From NCBI RefSeq assembly GCF_900230225.1, contig NZ_OCNH01000002.1, forward strand, positions 62,001 to 126,000: a stretch of DNA of 64,000 nt, written 5' to 3'. Source of the DNA: Spirosoma fluviale. Its GTDB lineage: Bacteria; Bacteroidota; Bacteroidia; Cytophagales; Spirosomataceae. Shown here one piece after another: positions 55,942-64,000 of this stretch. Below the pieces are notes generated by a model, which saw only the letters and a program-made list of their open reading frames with translations, did not search any database and was not told the origin of the DNA. The translations under genes and the position numbers were made by a program. Each line of letters opens with the position of its first letter. Position 1 is the stretch's first letter.

Positions 55942-56040
55942 GATAGGAATGCGGATGGAACGGATTGAGCGGATCAAAACGGATTTTTTTACTATTTATC
56001 CGTATAAACCCGCTCAATCCGTTCCATCCGCGTTCCTATC
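55942..56040 (-). terminator. Long hairpin after lon
   Basis: Two 31-nt arms (55942-55972 pairing with 56010-56040, one mismatch) with a 37-nt loop that holds a T7 run. It begins 7 bp after the lon stop and ends 9 bp before the AGE gene start. Arms rich in GGATGGAACGGATTGAGC suggest a dispersed repeat that acts as a terminator or mRNA stabiliser. Confidence 0.75.
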
Positions 56041-56047
56041 TCGTGGA

Positions 56048-58537
56048 TCAATAGACTTTTTCTACTTCCCGTGGCTCTTTTTCTTCAGGAAGAATAAACT
56101 TCATGGGTTTACCAACCTTACCGGGAAGCAGGGCAATGTCAAGGACCTGATCGACCGTATCGGCGTAATGGAACACCAGATCTTTAATATACGACTGATT
56201 GATCTCTTCTATATCCTTGCGATTTTTTGAGCAAAGAATAAGCTCTTTGATGCCCGCCCGGTTAGCCGCCAGTATCTTCTCTTTGATACCACCCACGGGC
56301 AGCACTTTACCCCGCAAGGTCACCTCACCGGTCATGGCCAGATATGGCTTCACTTTGCGCTGGGTATAAATAGATGTCATGGACGTGAGCATCGTAATGC
56401 CAGCCGATGGGCCATCTTTAGGAACAGCCCCCGCCGGAATGTGGATGTGCAGGTCGTAATGGCTGAAAATACGGTAGTCGATACCCAGATCATCGGCATG
56501 GGCTTTCAGGTAGGAAAGAGCCGTAACGGCCGATTCCTTCATTACATCACCGAGTTGCCCCGATAGAGTAAGTACGCCTTTACCCCGGCTCAGACTTGAT
56601 TCGATCAGGAGAATTTCGCCCCCAACTTGTGTCCAGGCTAGTCCCGTAACCACACCGGCAATATCATCGTCGGCGTAGAGTTCTTTGTCGAAAACTTCGG
56701 CGCCGAGCATTTTAGGGATGTCGTTGACCCTAATTGTGTGATTGTATTCCTCCTCCATCGCAATGGATTTGGCCACTTTCCGAATCAACGCGCCGATTTT
56801 CTGCTCCAGATTCCGAACGCCCGATTCGCGGGTGTAGCCTTCAATAATACGCAGAACGGCTTTATCCTCGAATGCCAGATCTTTCGGCTTGAGGCCGTGA
56901 TCCCGACGTTGTTTTGGAATCAGGTATTTCTTGGCAATCTGTACTTTCTCTTCAACGGTATAACCCGCAATGTCGATGATTTCCATCCGGTCGCGCAGGG
57001 CGGGGTGGATAGTATCGAGCGAGTTAGCCGTAGCGATGAACAAAACCCGCGAGAGATCAAACTCCGTTTCGAGGTAGTTGTCCATGAACGTTGAGTTTTG
57101 CTCGGGGTCCAGTACTTCAAGCAATGCCGATGATGGGTCGCCCCGGAAGTCTGAACTGACTTTATCAATCTCATCCAGAATGAATACGGGGTTGGCCGTA
57201 CCGCATTTGCGGATGTTCTGAATGACTTTGCCCGGCATAGCACCGATGTACGTTTTGCGGTGGCCACGAATTTCGGCTTCGTCGTGTACCCCACCCAGCG
57301 CCATCCGGCTGTATTTCCGTCCCAATGCCTTGGCTACCGATTTTCCCAGGGAGGTTTTACCTACACCCGGAGGCCCGTATAAGCAAAGAATCGGGGCTTT
57401 CATGTCGTTTTTAAGCTTCAGAACGGCGAGGTATTCAATAATCCGTTCTTTTACTTTTTCCAGACCGAAATGGTCTGTATCCAGAATCTTTTGAGCGCGC
57501 TTCAGGTCGAAGTTATCCTTGGTATATTCGTTCCAGGGCAGATCGACCATCAGTTCAACGTAGTTCATGGTAACCGGGTATTCCGGGGCCATGGGGTTTA
57601 TACGTTGCAGTTTGGTCAATTCCTTATCGAAATGCGCCCGTACCTCACTCGGCCATTTTTTACGGTCGGCTTTGATACGTAATTCGTCGATGTCACGATC
57701 CGGGTTTTCCATGCCCAGTTCGTCCTGCAGAACCTTCATCTGCTGGCGGAGGTAATAATCGCGCTGCTGCTGGTCGAGGTCAGAGGAGGCTTTCGACTGA
57801 ATTTCGCGTTTGAGTTCAAGCAACTGTACTTCCCGAAGCATAAATTCGAGGAGCAAATTGGCCTGCTGGTTGCCTTCGAGGGTTTCCAGAAGCCGCTGCT
57901 TGTCTGCTACATCGGCATTGACGTTCGAGGAAAGGAAGTGCAGCAGAAAATGCGGGCTTTCGATGTTGTCGAGCGCAATTCGGGCTTCCTGTGGAATTTC
58001 CGGATTCAAACGCAGCATTTTATACGCAGCGTCTTTCAGGGATTGCAGCAGGGCTTTACCTTCTTTCTTGGTTACGTTGGGGAATGAGTCGTCAATCTGG
58101 CGTACCTGGGCCGTCATAAATGGCTCTTCCTGTGTGATTTGCTGAATTTCAAAACGCTTTTTACCCTGTATGATTATCGTTATGTTGCCATCAGGCAGCG
58201 TAATCATTTTGATAATGTACGCGACGGTTCCAAACCGATAAAGATCATCAACCGTAGGCTCATCTTTTTGCTGGTTCAACTGAGCAACAACACCGATGAT
58301 TCGGTTTCCCTTATACGCTTTCTTTACTAATCGAATTGACTTGGACCGTCCAACGGTGACGGGAATAACCATTCCTGGGAATAAAACGGTATTGCGAACT
58401 GGCAAAATAGGGAGGTTTGCCGGTAATTCGTAATCATCATCTAACCCTTCCGGCGACCCAAGCGGCACAATTTCTAAATTGTCCGAATCAAAATCGGTCA
58501 TTAACAAACGGGTAGCTAAATCCTGGTCTAAATGCAT
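56048..58537 (-). CDS. lon: Lon ATP-dependent protease
   Basis: An 829-residue Lon. The N-terminal substrate domain starts [20 protein letters not shown]. The AAA+ module has Walker [15 protein letters not shown] and Walker B FILDEIDK. The Ser-Lys dyad is Ser711 in [11 protein letters not shown] and Lys752 in [12 protein letters not shown]. It has the normal length for Bacteroidota Lon, with a slightly acidic tail ([12 protein letters not shown]). The ATG at 58537 or one at 58501 may start it. It is monocistronic and stops 7 bp before a long hairpin. Confidence 0.96.
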   Translation of the reverse strand: MHLDQDLATRLLMTDFDSDNLEIVPLGSPEGLDDDYELPANLPILPVRNTVLFPGMVIPVTVGRSKSIRLVKKAYKGNRIIGVVAQLNQQKDEPTVDDLYRFGTVAYIIKMITLPDGNITIIIQGKKRFEIQQITQEEPFMTAQVRQIDDSFPNVTKKEGKALLQSLKDAAYKMLRLNPEIPQEARIALDNIESPHFLLHFLSSNVNADVADKQRLLETLEGNQQANLLLEFMLREVQLLELKREIQSKASSDLDQQQRDYYLRQQMKVLQDELGMENPDRDIDELRIKADRKKWPSEVRAHFDKELTKLQRINPMAPEYPVTMNYVELMVDLPWNEYTKDNFDLKRAQKILDTDHFGLEKVKERIIEYLAVLKLKNDMKAPILCLYGPPGVGKTSLGKSVAKALGRKYSRMALGGVHDEAEIRGHRKTYIGAMPGKVIQNIRKCGTANPVFILDEIDKVSSDFRGDPSSALLEVLDPEQNSTFMDNYLETEFDLSRVLFIATANSLDTIHPALRDRMEIIDIAGYTVEEKVQIAKKYLIPKQRRDHGLKPKDLAFEDKAVLRIIEGYTRESGVRNLEQKIGALIRKVAKSIAMEEEYNHTIRVNDIPKMLGAEVFDKELYADDDIAGVVTGLAWTQVGGEILLIESSLSRGKGVLTLSGQLGDVMKESAVTALSYLKAHADDLGIDYRIFSHYDLHIHIPAGAVPKDGPSAGITMLTSMTSIYTQRKVKPYLAMTGEVTLRGKVLPVGGIKEKILAANRAGIKELILCSKNRKDIEEINQSYIKDLVFHYADTVDQVLDIALLPGKVGKPMKFILPEEKEPREVEKVY

Positions 58538-58708
58538 AAGTATACTGCCAGCCTGGCAGCAATGAATATATGGTGCCTGATACTATAGGAAAGGCAAAAA
58601 AATGGAGTAGTTGCAAGGCCCGTGCCAACTACTAATGTATGACGAAGTGGCGGACTAATTGTAACAACTACAAAATTAACTAAATAGGACGCTTTGTGAC
58701 CGAAAAAT

Positions 58709-59218
58709 TTATCTATCGAACGAAATGTCCTGAGTGGCCTGATTTTTTCGAAAGACAAATGTTTTTTTCTGGCTCTGGTACTGAACATTCACCATATTAA
58801 CTTGGTCGTCAAACACTTCCATCAAGGCGTTCTGTTTTAATAAGCCGCCCCGAAATGGCTCACTGTAAGGCATTTCAAGATAAATCCAGTGGGCATCTGC
58901 TTCAACTTCGTACCCCACGTATTTAATTGGCTTTACTTGCTTCTGCGGGCTTGTATACACAAAGTGAGATTCAATGTATTTTTCGATAATTAAATCATGT
59001 TTTGTTTTTCCACTCAGGTTAACTTTTGCCCTGGTTGCTTCTGCAAGCGCCTTTTCAAAATCATCGGTAAATAGTCGAACGCTGATTTCAAATACGTGCT
59101 CTTTGGGGTCATACTGCATTTGCGTAACGCTGGCATGAAATTCATGGACAAATGTACTGCCGGATAAAAGCCCAACGAGTAAGACTAAAAAGCCTGACCG
59201 AATCAAAAAATTAATCAT
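58709..59218 (-). CDS. DUF6702 family exported protein
   Basis: A 169-residue protein with a signal sequence (MINFLIRSGFLVLLVGLLSG). The mature start HEFHASVTQMQYDPKEHVFE, followed by ISVRLFTDDFEKALAEAT, is the hallmark of DUF6702. The function is unknown. The start at 59218 is selected because an ATG at 59290 would place residues across the rseP terminator. It lies between lon and rseP on the same strand but is separated from rseP by a terminator. Confidence 0.82.
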   Translation of the reverse strand: MINFLIRSGFLVLLVGLLSGSTFVHEFHASVTQMQYDPKEHVFEISVRLFTDDFEKALAEATRAKVNLSGKTKHDLIIEKYIESHFVYTSPQKQVKPIKYVGYEVEADAHWIYLEMPYSEPFRGGLLKQNALMEVFDDQVNMVNVQYQSQKKTFVFRKNQATQDISFDR

Positions 59219-59237
59219 AGAAACAGAGCAAGAAAAA

Positions 59238-59282
59238 GGATTCGCAGAGCTGGAAGAGTATCCTCGTTTCCGCTGCGAATCC
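59238..59282 (-). terminator. Terminator of rseP
   Basis: A 10-bp stem (59238-59247 pairing with 59273-59282) followed on the minus strand by CCTTTTTCTTGC, 27 bp past the rseP stop. Confidence 0.8.
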
Positions 59283-59309
59283 TCTTCCAACTAAGCAGTT
59301 GGCAAATGC

Positions 59310-60626
59310 TTAAAAAACGGCTTTTAAGACATCGTTGAAAATAGCAAACGCCATCAGCCCAAGTAAAATGACCATACCAACCTTTTGAGCTCCTTCCAGA
59401 AAACGATCCGAAGGCTTACGGCCCGAAATAATCTCATAACCGAGAATAGTAGCATGACCACCATCAAGAGCGGGTATTGGCAGTATGTTGAAGAAGGCAA
59501 GGGCCATAGAAAGCAAGCCTGTAACGGTCCAGAAGCGATCCCAGACCCAAATGCCGCCAAAGAGATTCTGCGCAATGCCAATCGGGCCGCTCAGGGCTTT
59601 TGATGCTGATACTTCGCCCCGGAAGATCTTACCAAATCCTTTAATGTTATCGTAAACGACCTGAAACGCTTTCGAGGTACCCACGCTCAGCGCTTCGCCA
59701 AAGGTGTAATCCTGTTTGGTGAGCGGGAGCAGAAATTCGGGATAAAAACCAATGGTGCCCTCGGGCGTGGTGATCATCGTGAGGGTTGTAGCTTGGCCGT
59801 TGCGGTTGATACCCAGCGTAAGCGCTTTATTCTTGAGGGGCTTCACCGCTTCCGTAAACTCATGGTAAAACTGGATTGGCTTGCCGTTGATACTTGTAAT
59901 AACGTCGCCGGCTTTCAGACCCGCTTTACCAGCCGGTTGGCCCGGTACCAACTCACCAACTTTAAACGGCTCGATGGGCTCAATGAACTGACCGGCTGCT
60001 TTCTTATCGGCCAGTTTATCGACAAAATCATTAGGAATGAAAATGTCTTCTATTTTGCCGTTCCGGTCGATGGTGTAAGAGCTATTATCGCCAAGGAATA
60101 CGTCGGAACCGCGAATCTCGTTGAAGTCCGTAATCGGCTTTCCGTTTACTTTGATGATTTTATCGCCGGTTTGTAACCCGATACCTTTAGCCAGGTCGTA
60201 GGCAACGATACCGTACTTGGCATCTTTAGCGGCCAGATAAGTGTTGCCATTTTTATAAGCCAGAATCACAAAAATCAGGATGCCCACAATCACGTTGACG
60301 ATAATCCCGCCGAGCATAACGATCAGTCGTTGCCAGGCTGGTTTCGCGCGGAACTCGTATGGCTGGGGTTCGGCATTTAAGTGGGTAGTGTCAAGCGACT
60401 CGTCGATCATACCCGTAATTTTCACGAAGCCACCGAGCGGAATAGCGCCAACGCCGTATTCCGTTTCGCCACGTTTGATACTCCAAACTTTAGGAGGAAA
60501 TCCGATGAAATACTGCTCCACCCGCATACCAAACGCTTTTGCCGCCAGCAGGTGCCCTAACTCGTGTAAACCAACTAAAATAGATAAGCCCAAAATGAGC
60601 TGACCTGCCATCACTAAAATTTCCAT
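59310..60626 (-). CDS. rseP: Site-2 protease (RseP family)
   Basis: A 438-residue intramembrane zinc protease that cleaves membrane-bound regulators such as anti-sigma factors. The HExxH motif is HELGHLLAAK (His21, Glu22, His25), and the third ligand Asp is in NILPIPALDGGHATI. Two PDZ-like regions lie between (KGIGLQTGDKIIKVNGKPIT and AGKAGLKAGDVITSINGKPI). Four hydrophobic segments are present. A 26-codon ORF and dxr lie upstream on the same strand; dxr-rseP is a common pairing. Confidence 0.95.
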   Translation of the reverse strand: MEILVMAGQLILGLSILVGLHELGHLLAAKAFGMRVEQYFIGFPPKVWSIKRGETEYGVGAIPLGGFVKITGMIDESLDTTHLNAEPQPYEFRAKPAWQRLIVMLGGIIVNVIVGILIFVILAYKNGNTYLAAKDAKYGIVAYDLAKGIGLQTGDKIIKVNGKPITDFNEIRGSDVFLGDNSSYTIDRNGKIEDIFIPNDFVDKLADKKAAGQFIEPIEPFKVGELVPGQPAGKAGLKAGDVITSINGKPIQFYHEFTEAVKPLKNKALTLGINRNGQATTLTMITTPEGTIGFYPEFLLPLTKQDYTFGEALSVGTSKAFQVVYDNIKGFGKIFRGEVSASKALSGPIGIAQNLFGGIWVWDRFWTVTGLLSMALAFFNILPIPALDGGHATILGYEIISGRKPSDRFLEGAQKVGMVILLGLMAFAIFNDVLKAVF

Positions 60627-60689
60627 GTATTCAGAACCGCTCCGTCGGCCCGTTATGTTAAAATCAATTGTGGGTGTATGCTACTGCGT

Positions 60690-60770
60690 TTACTTCGACC
60701 GCCCTTTGAGGGCACGAAATAAGATAATACCGAGTACGATACCTAAAATAAACCAAATCCAGTACGTCAC
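60690..60770 (-). CDS. Candidate 26-residue membrane peptide between dxr and rseP
   Basis: A GTG at 60770 opens 26 codons ending in TAA. The product starts MTYWIWFILGIVLGIILFRA and ends in a basic tail (LKGRSK). It has one membrane helix with positive-inside charge, as in known small membrane proteins. It lies 42 bp after the dxr stop and 63 bp before the rseP start. No ATG is available in the frame, and the upstream part of the frame runs on from the dxr stop. Coding status is uncertain and it is too short to place in a family. Confidence 0.4.
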   Translation of the reverse strand: MTYWIWFILGIVLGIILFRALKGRSK

Positions 60771-60812
60771 GTGAATCGAAAACGTTGAGGTTGACAGATA
60801 CCGTACAAACAG

Positions 60813-61985
60813 CTAAACTAAACTTTTAATTCGCTCCAGCGCCAGTCGTCGGGTTTCCTCATCGGTTTGAACGTAGTCTTCGTACGTCGGGGTTTTGACG
60901 AAGGCTATTTTATTCAGACATAACTCGATAATTTCTGAAATCTCCAGAAAACTGATATGGTCGTTCAGGAACGCATCGACAGCTATTTCGTTGGCTGCGT
61001 TAATGATACAGGGCGCATTGCCGCCTAGTTTCAGCGCATCGAAAGCGAGTTGAAGGTTTCGGAATGTTTTCAGGTCGGGTTGTTCAAAGGTCAGGGATGG
61101 GTAATCCATGAAATTGAACCGCGGGAAATCGGACTTTAGCCGATCCGGATAGCCCAGCGCGAACTGAATGGGCAGACGCATGTCGGGCAGGCCCATCTGC
61201 GCTTTGATGCTGCCGTCCTCAAACTGCACCATCGAATGGATGATGCTTTGCGGGTGAACGATTACGTCGATCTGGTCGGCCGTTAGCCCGAATAACCATT
61301 TGGCTTCGATAACCTCCAGCCCTTTGTTCATCAACGTGGCCGAGTCGATGGTTATTTTAGCACCCATCGTCCAGTTTGGATGTTTCAGAGCCTGTGCTTT
61401 CGTAACCGTCGCCAAAAACTCCGGCGATTTCCCCCGAAAAGGTCCGCCGGAAGCGGTCAGGATAATCTTTTCGATAGGGTTATGAAACTCACCGACCAGG
61501 CACTGGAAAATAGCCGAGTGTTCTGAATCTACGGGGTAGATATTGACGCCCTTTTGAGCTGCCAGCTGGGTAATGAGTTCGCCCGCCACAACGAGCGTTT
61601 CCTTATTGGCCAGCGCAATGGACTTGCCCGCTTCGATGGCCTTAATCGTGGGCAGCAAACCCGCATAGCCAACCATAGCCGTCAGAACCATGTCGATGCT
61701 ATCCATCTGCACGACAGACGCGATTGCCTTGGCACCCGCGTAGACCTTGATGCCCAGCGGATCGAGTGCCGTGAAGACCTGCTCGTAGCGGTCCTCATTG
61801 CAAATGACCACCACATTGGGTTTTAGCTCAACCGCCTGCTGAATGAGCAGTTCGGCATTGTTGTTGGTTGTCAGCACCTCGACCTGAAACCGGTCGGAGT
61901 GGGACTTTATCACGTCGACGGCCTGCGTTCCAATGGAACCGGTCGAGCCGAGGATGGCGATGTGTCGTTTTTTTATGTCAGTCAT
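60813..61985 (-). CDS. dxr: 1-deoxy-D-xylulose 5-phosphate reductoisomerase
   Basis: A 390-residue NADPH-dependent enzyme of the MEP isoprenoid pathway. The dinucleotide motif is ILGSTGSIGTQAVDVI (residues 11-26). Metal and substrate motifs are PVDSEHSAIFQCL, ILTASGGPFRG and the Lys-Glu stretch DSATLMNKGLEVIEAKWLFG. The length is normal. Its ATG overlaps the stop of the HNH-like gene by 4 bp (ATGA), so its translation is coupled to that gene. Confidence 0.96.
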   Translation of the reverse strand: MTDIKKRHIAILGSTGSIGTQAVDVIKSHSDRFQVEVLTTNNNAELLIQQAVELKPNVVVICNEDRYEQVFTALDPLGIKVYAGAKAIASVVQMDSIDMVLTAMVGYAGLLPTIKAIEAGKSIALANKETLVVAGELITQLAAQKGVNIYPVDSEHSAIFQCLVGEFHNPIEKIILTASGGPFRGKSPEFLATVTKAQALKHPNWTMGAKITIDSATLMNKGLEVIEAKWLFGLTADQIDVIVHPQSIIHSMVQFEDGSIKAQMGLPDMRLPIQFALGYPDRLKSDFPRFNFMDYPSLTFEQPDLKTFRNLQLAFDALKLGGNAPCIINAANEIAVDAFLNDHISFLEISEIIELCLNKIAFVKTPTYEDYVQTDEETRRLALERIKSLV

Positions 61986-62572
61986 TTAGTTTTTACTAAG
62001 TCGAAATTGACTTTCACTCCTAATTCTTCTTCAATGGCGCGGATGAAGTAAAGTCCGTCTGGATCTGTTATTAGCAGGTCGTTTATGAATTCTTGATTCG
62101 CTTTGCCTGACCATTCAATTGTGCTCCTTATTCGTTTAATGTAGCGTTTACGCACATCAGCTAAAGCTATATCGTCTAGTTTTAGCAATCTTATCAAATT
62201 CACAGCCTCAATGTCATCCTGAGATTTAGGATAATATTCGCCTTCAATATATAGAATCCGTTGTTCGAAAGTCGGGTCTGTTGGATAAAGGATAGGTTGA
62301 TATTTAGACCACTTGTCTGATTTCTCGCTATTCCATTGTGCTTTAACTAAAAACCAGTTCTCGTAATTATCGTCCGATTTACCTTTTAAGGTTGGATTAA
62401 AATGTTCAATATCTTTTTTATCGGAGCGTCCGAAATAAGTTTCGGTATAAGCACAAATTTTATGCTGTTCGTCTGCCAGTATTTTTGTCAAAACAGAATT
62501 ATTTCCACCAATCTTATAAGCAAGCTTGTTCCTAAGAACCTCTGAGTCGTCTAATTTATTTATTCTACGCAT
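61982..62572 (-). CDS. HNH-like nuclease, PtuB-like
   Basis: A 196-residue protein with an HNH/beta-beta-alpha-metal core. Visible residues are Cys40-Ala-Tyr-Thr43 (KICAYTETYFGRSDKKD), Glu56-His57 (DIEHFNP), Asn72 (NYENWFLV) and Asn81 (WNSEKSDKW). The second Cys of the usual CxxC zinc knuckle is Thr43, so the zinc-binding pair is changed, as in a subgroup of these nucleases. It lies 5 bp after an SMC/ABC-like ATPase gene. That ATPase-HNH pairing is characteristic of Septu defence (PtuA/PtuB) and of retron-associated PtuAB effectors. The DNA is AT-richer than dxr, which hints at transfer. The nuclease function is inferred, not proven. Confidence 0.7.
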   Translation of the reverse strand: MRRINKLDDSEVLRNKLAYKIGGNNSVLTKILADEQHKICAYTETYFGRSDKKDIEHFNPTLKGKSDDNYENWFLVKAQWNSEKSDKWSKYQPILYPTDPTFEQRILYIEGEYYPKSQDDIEAVNLIRLLKLDDIALADVRKRYIKRIRSTIEWSGKANQEFINDLLITDPDGLYFIRAIEEELGVKVNFDLVKTK

Positions 62573-62577
62573 CCGGC

Positions 62578-63924
62578 TCAGAAGTTATAACGATTGCCCA
62601 ACTCAAGCCGCTCGGCAATAAGTTGATTTTTCTTTTTTTCATCCGTTTCAGCCCGGATCTGCATCGCAAGCTGCCGATACCGTTCATATTCTTCCAGCCC
62701 TTTTTGCAGCATTAACTCAGCCATAGCGAAATCCTGACGTAAAATATCGTTTGGGTCGTCACCTTCGGGCGCAATGCCAGAATGCACTTCTACCTCACCT
62801 TGTTCATTAAACGAAAGTATAAACCGTTCACAAGGCTCAAAGGCTGATGCGATGATGGGCGAATGCGTAGCAAAGAAAAATTGGGCTTCGGGTGCGAGGG
62901 AAGTGTAATAATCGATTAAACCCCGCTGAATGTCTGGAAATAAAGACCTTTCTGGTTCATCGAAGAGAATTACCGTGTCTTTAGTGTTGAATTTATAAAG
63001 AGGGATAGCCGTGGATAATAGCTGTCGAGTACCGGTACTGAGGTAGGAACTATTGATTTTAACGCCCTGCCTTGTACGAAGGGCAATGGGAACATTACCC
63101 CCATCCGTATCTACTTCCAGAAAAAACTTGTTTAAGATTGGGTTTAGGCATTTTTCTGCTAAATCGATGCGGGGGTTAGAATCTATCCACTTTTGAATCT
63201 CTTCCGCTACTTGGCTTTTAGGCGTATTCTGAACGATTTTTGTAATATGTTGTACCGTTTCATCATCATACTGATTAATCTCCTTAAGTAAATATTGCCA
63301 AATAGATAGCGATCGCATATCGCCTAATGAAACTACTTTTTTAGAGCCAGCCGTATTAATACGGTCATCGTGAATTGCTTTTTCTTTTTCAATTTGTGTA
63401 TCGGTCTTTACAAAGTCTGAAAACGTTTGTGGCTGGTCCTTTTGGTCAAATAGAAATGCATCAGCTTCACGGGAAATTGATTCCTTAAGAAGTATGCCTA
63501 ATTTTTTGGTATTATTATTAGTATTCGCAATTTGCTCGATATCTTCGTCATTAGTAAGTAAAATTTCGAAGAATTCTTTGTTACTATTTAACTCTGTTAA
63601 AACGGTTGCCGCAAGATTAATAGATTGCCTACTAAAATCTGTTGTGTAGGAAATGCGTCCATAAAGTTTTGAAGATGGACTATTTAATTCTTTGCCAAGT
63701 TTATAATACCCTTGGTTAATAAGAAACTTCTCCCAATCCTGTAGTGATTCAATTAGCTTCCAAATCACATTCAACAACGTCGTTTTTCCCGTTCCACTCT
63801 GCCCGATAAAACACACTTTCTCCAACGGCTGTCCTTCTTTCGGGTGGCCTTCGGGATACGTAAAATCAAACTTTATATTTTTGAACTGGCGGTAATCGCC
63901 AATTTCGATTCCGGTTATTTTCAT
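62578..63924 (-). CDS. SMC/ABC-like ATPase, PtuA-like
   Basis: A 448-residue AAA15/RecF-type ATPase. Walker A is IGQSGTGKTTLLN (~residues 40-52), the signature is LSTGTRQLLS (~295-304), Walker B is ILFDEPERSLFPD (319-331) and the H-loop is FATHSPIIAS (His354). The segment between Walker A and the signature is helical and variable, as in these proteins. The C-terminus is a short coiled stretch (ELMLQKGLEEYERYRQLAMQ) with no TOPRIM nuclease domain, so it needs a partner nuclease. The HNH-like gene 5 bp downstream fits that role. Starting 3 bp after the stop of an unidentified upstream gene, it belongs to a larger operon. Confidence 0.82.
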   Translation of the reverse strand: MKITGIEIGDYRQFKNIKFDFTYPEGHPKEGQPLEKVCFIGQSGTGKTTLLNVIWKLIESLQDWEKFLINQGYYKLGKELNSPSSKLYGRISYTTDFSRQSINLAATVLTELNSNKEFFEILLTNDEDIEQIANTNNNTKKLGILLKESISREADAFLFDQKDQPQTFSDFVKTDTQIEKEKAIHDDRINTAGSKKVVSLGDMRSLSIWQYLLKEINQYDDETVQHITKIVQNTPKSQVAEEIQKWIDSNPRIDLAEKCLNPILNKFFLEVDTDGGNVPIALRTRQGVKINSSYLSTGTRQLLSTAIPLYKFNTKDTVILFDEPERSLFPDIQRGLIDYYTSLAPEAQFFFATHSPIIASAFEPCERFILSFNEQGEVEVHSGIAPEGDDPNDILRQDFAMAELMLQKGLEEYERYRQLAMQIRAETDEKKKNQLIAERLELGNRYNF

Positions 63925-63927
63925 GGG

Positions 63928-64000
63928 TTACACCATTTGTCCAATAGCTATTAATCCGTCGGCAAGTTTCCGGTCGTTGGCCAGACGCGGTACTTTGTTC
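63928..64000 (-). CDS. C-terminal end of an unidentified protein (partial)
   Basis: The minus strand is open from the window edge to a TAA at 63928-63930, giving 23 residues that end KLADGLIAIGQMV. It lies 3 bp before the ATPase start, which suggests co-transcription. Too little is present to name it. Confidence 0.45.
   Translation of the reverse strand, partial: NKVPRLANDRKLADGLIAIGQMV

Noticed and set aside
55934-56017. The longer N-terminus of the AGE-family gene starting at 56017
   Set aside because: It runs through the long hairpin after lon, and its translated residues look unlike the start of AGE-family proteins.

Overview
The window looks like chromosomal DNA of a Bacteroidota species, most likely a Cytophagales member close to Spirosoma. 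The signs are type IX secretion C-terminal domains, DUF6089- and DUF6702-like proteins, several TAnnTTTG promoter boxes, few Shine-Dalgarno sites, an exbB-exbD-exbD-tonB cluster and a short NuoG. The genus is an inference from gene content; no rRNA or tRNA gene was seen.

Layout. 1-6.1 kb (+): the 3' end of malQ, a PQQ-propeller lipoprotein, a large TPR membrane protein and an orphan LolD/MacB-type ABC ATPase. 6.1-11 kb: accessory genes, including an outer-membrane protein bracketed by two 98-bp inverted copies of a hairpin-bearing repeat, small lipoproteins, a Gfo/Idh/MocA oxidoreductase and a DUF1264 lipoprotein. 11-17 kb: a beta-oxidation pair (fadE-type acyl-CoA dehydrogenase and thiolase) separated by two unrelated genes but sharing a 20-bp palindromic operator. 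17-28.4 kb: a beta-propeller protein, then a Complex I operon nuoA-J on the minus strand, interrupted between nuoF and nuoG by a polytopic glycosyltransferase-like gene and lacking nuoK-N. 28.5-34 kb: two tandem paralogous secreted SASA-type esterases with type IX sorting tails. 34-42 kb: obg-adk, then the TonB energising cluster exbB-exbD-exbD-tonB with a small membrane protein, a PstS-like lipoprotein and a TPR protein. 42-47 kb: a response regulator, katG, a short HxlR regulator, a rifamycin ADP-ribosyltransferase (arr) and an AraC regulator. 47-54 kb: the branched-chain amino acid operon ilvD-ilvB-ilvN-ilvC-ilvA. 54-64 kb: murQ, an AGE-family epimerase, lon, a DUF6702 protein and a minus-strand operon of an AAA/ABC-type ATPase, an HNH-like nuclease, dxr, a candidate 26-residue membrane peptide and rseP.

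How the genes fit together. The nuo genes form the peripheral arm and part of the membrane arm of Complex I. The acyl-CoA dehydrogenase and thiolase form two steps of fatty-acid beta-oxidation under an apparently common repressor. The Exb/TonB cluster powers outer-membrane TonB receptors. The ilv genes make isoleucine and valine. MurQ recycles peptidoglycan sugar. Dxr serves isoprenoid synthesis and RseP is a site-2 protease. The best candidate for a less described system is the ATPase plus HNH pair at 61.98-63.92 kb. It resembles the two-component Septu (PtuA/PtuB) defence family but sits inside a housekeeping operon and overlaps the dxr start by an ATGA. The 98-bp inverted repeat pair and the shared fad operator are the other two signals not explained by ordinary gene content.
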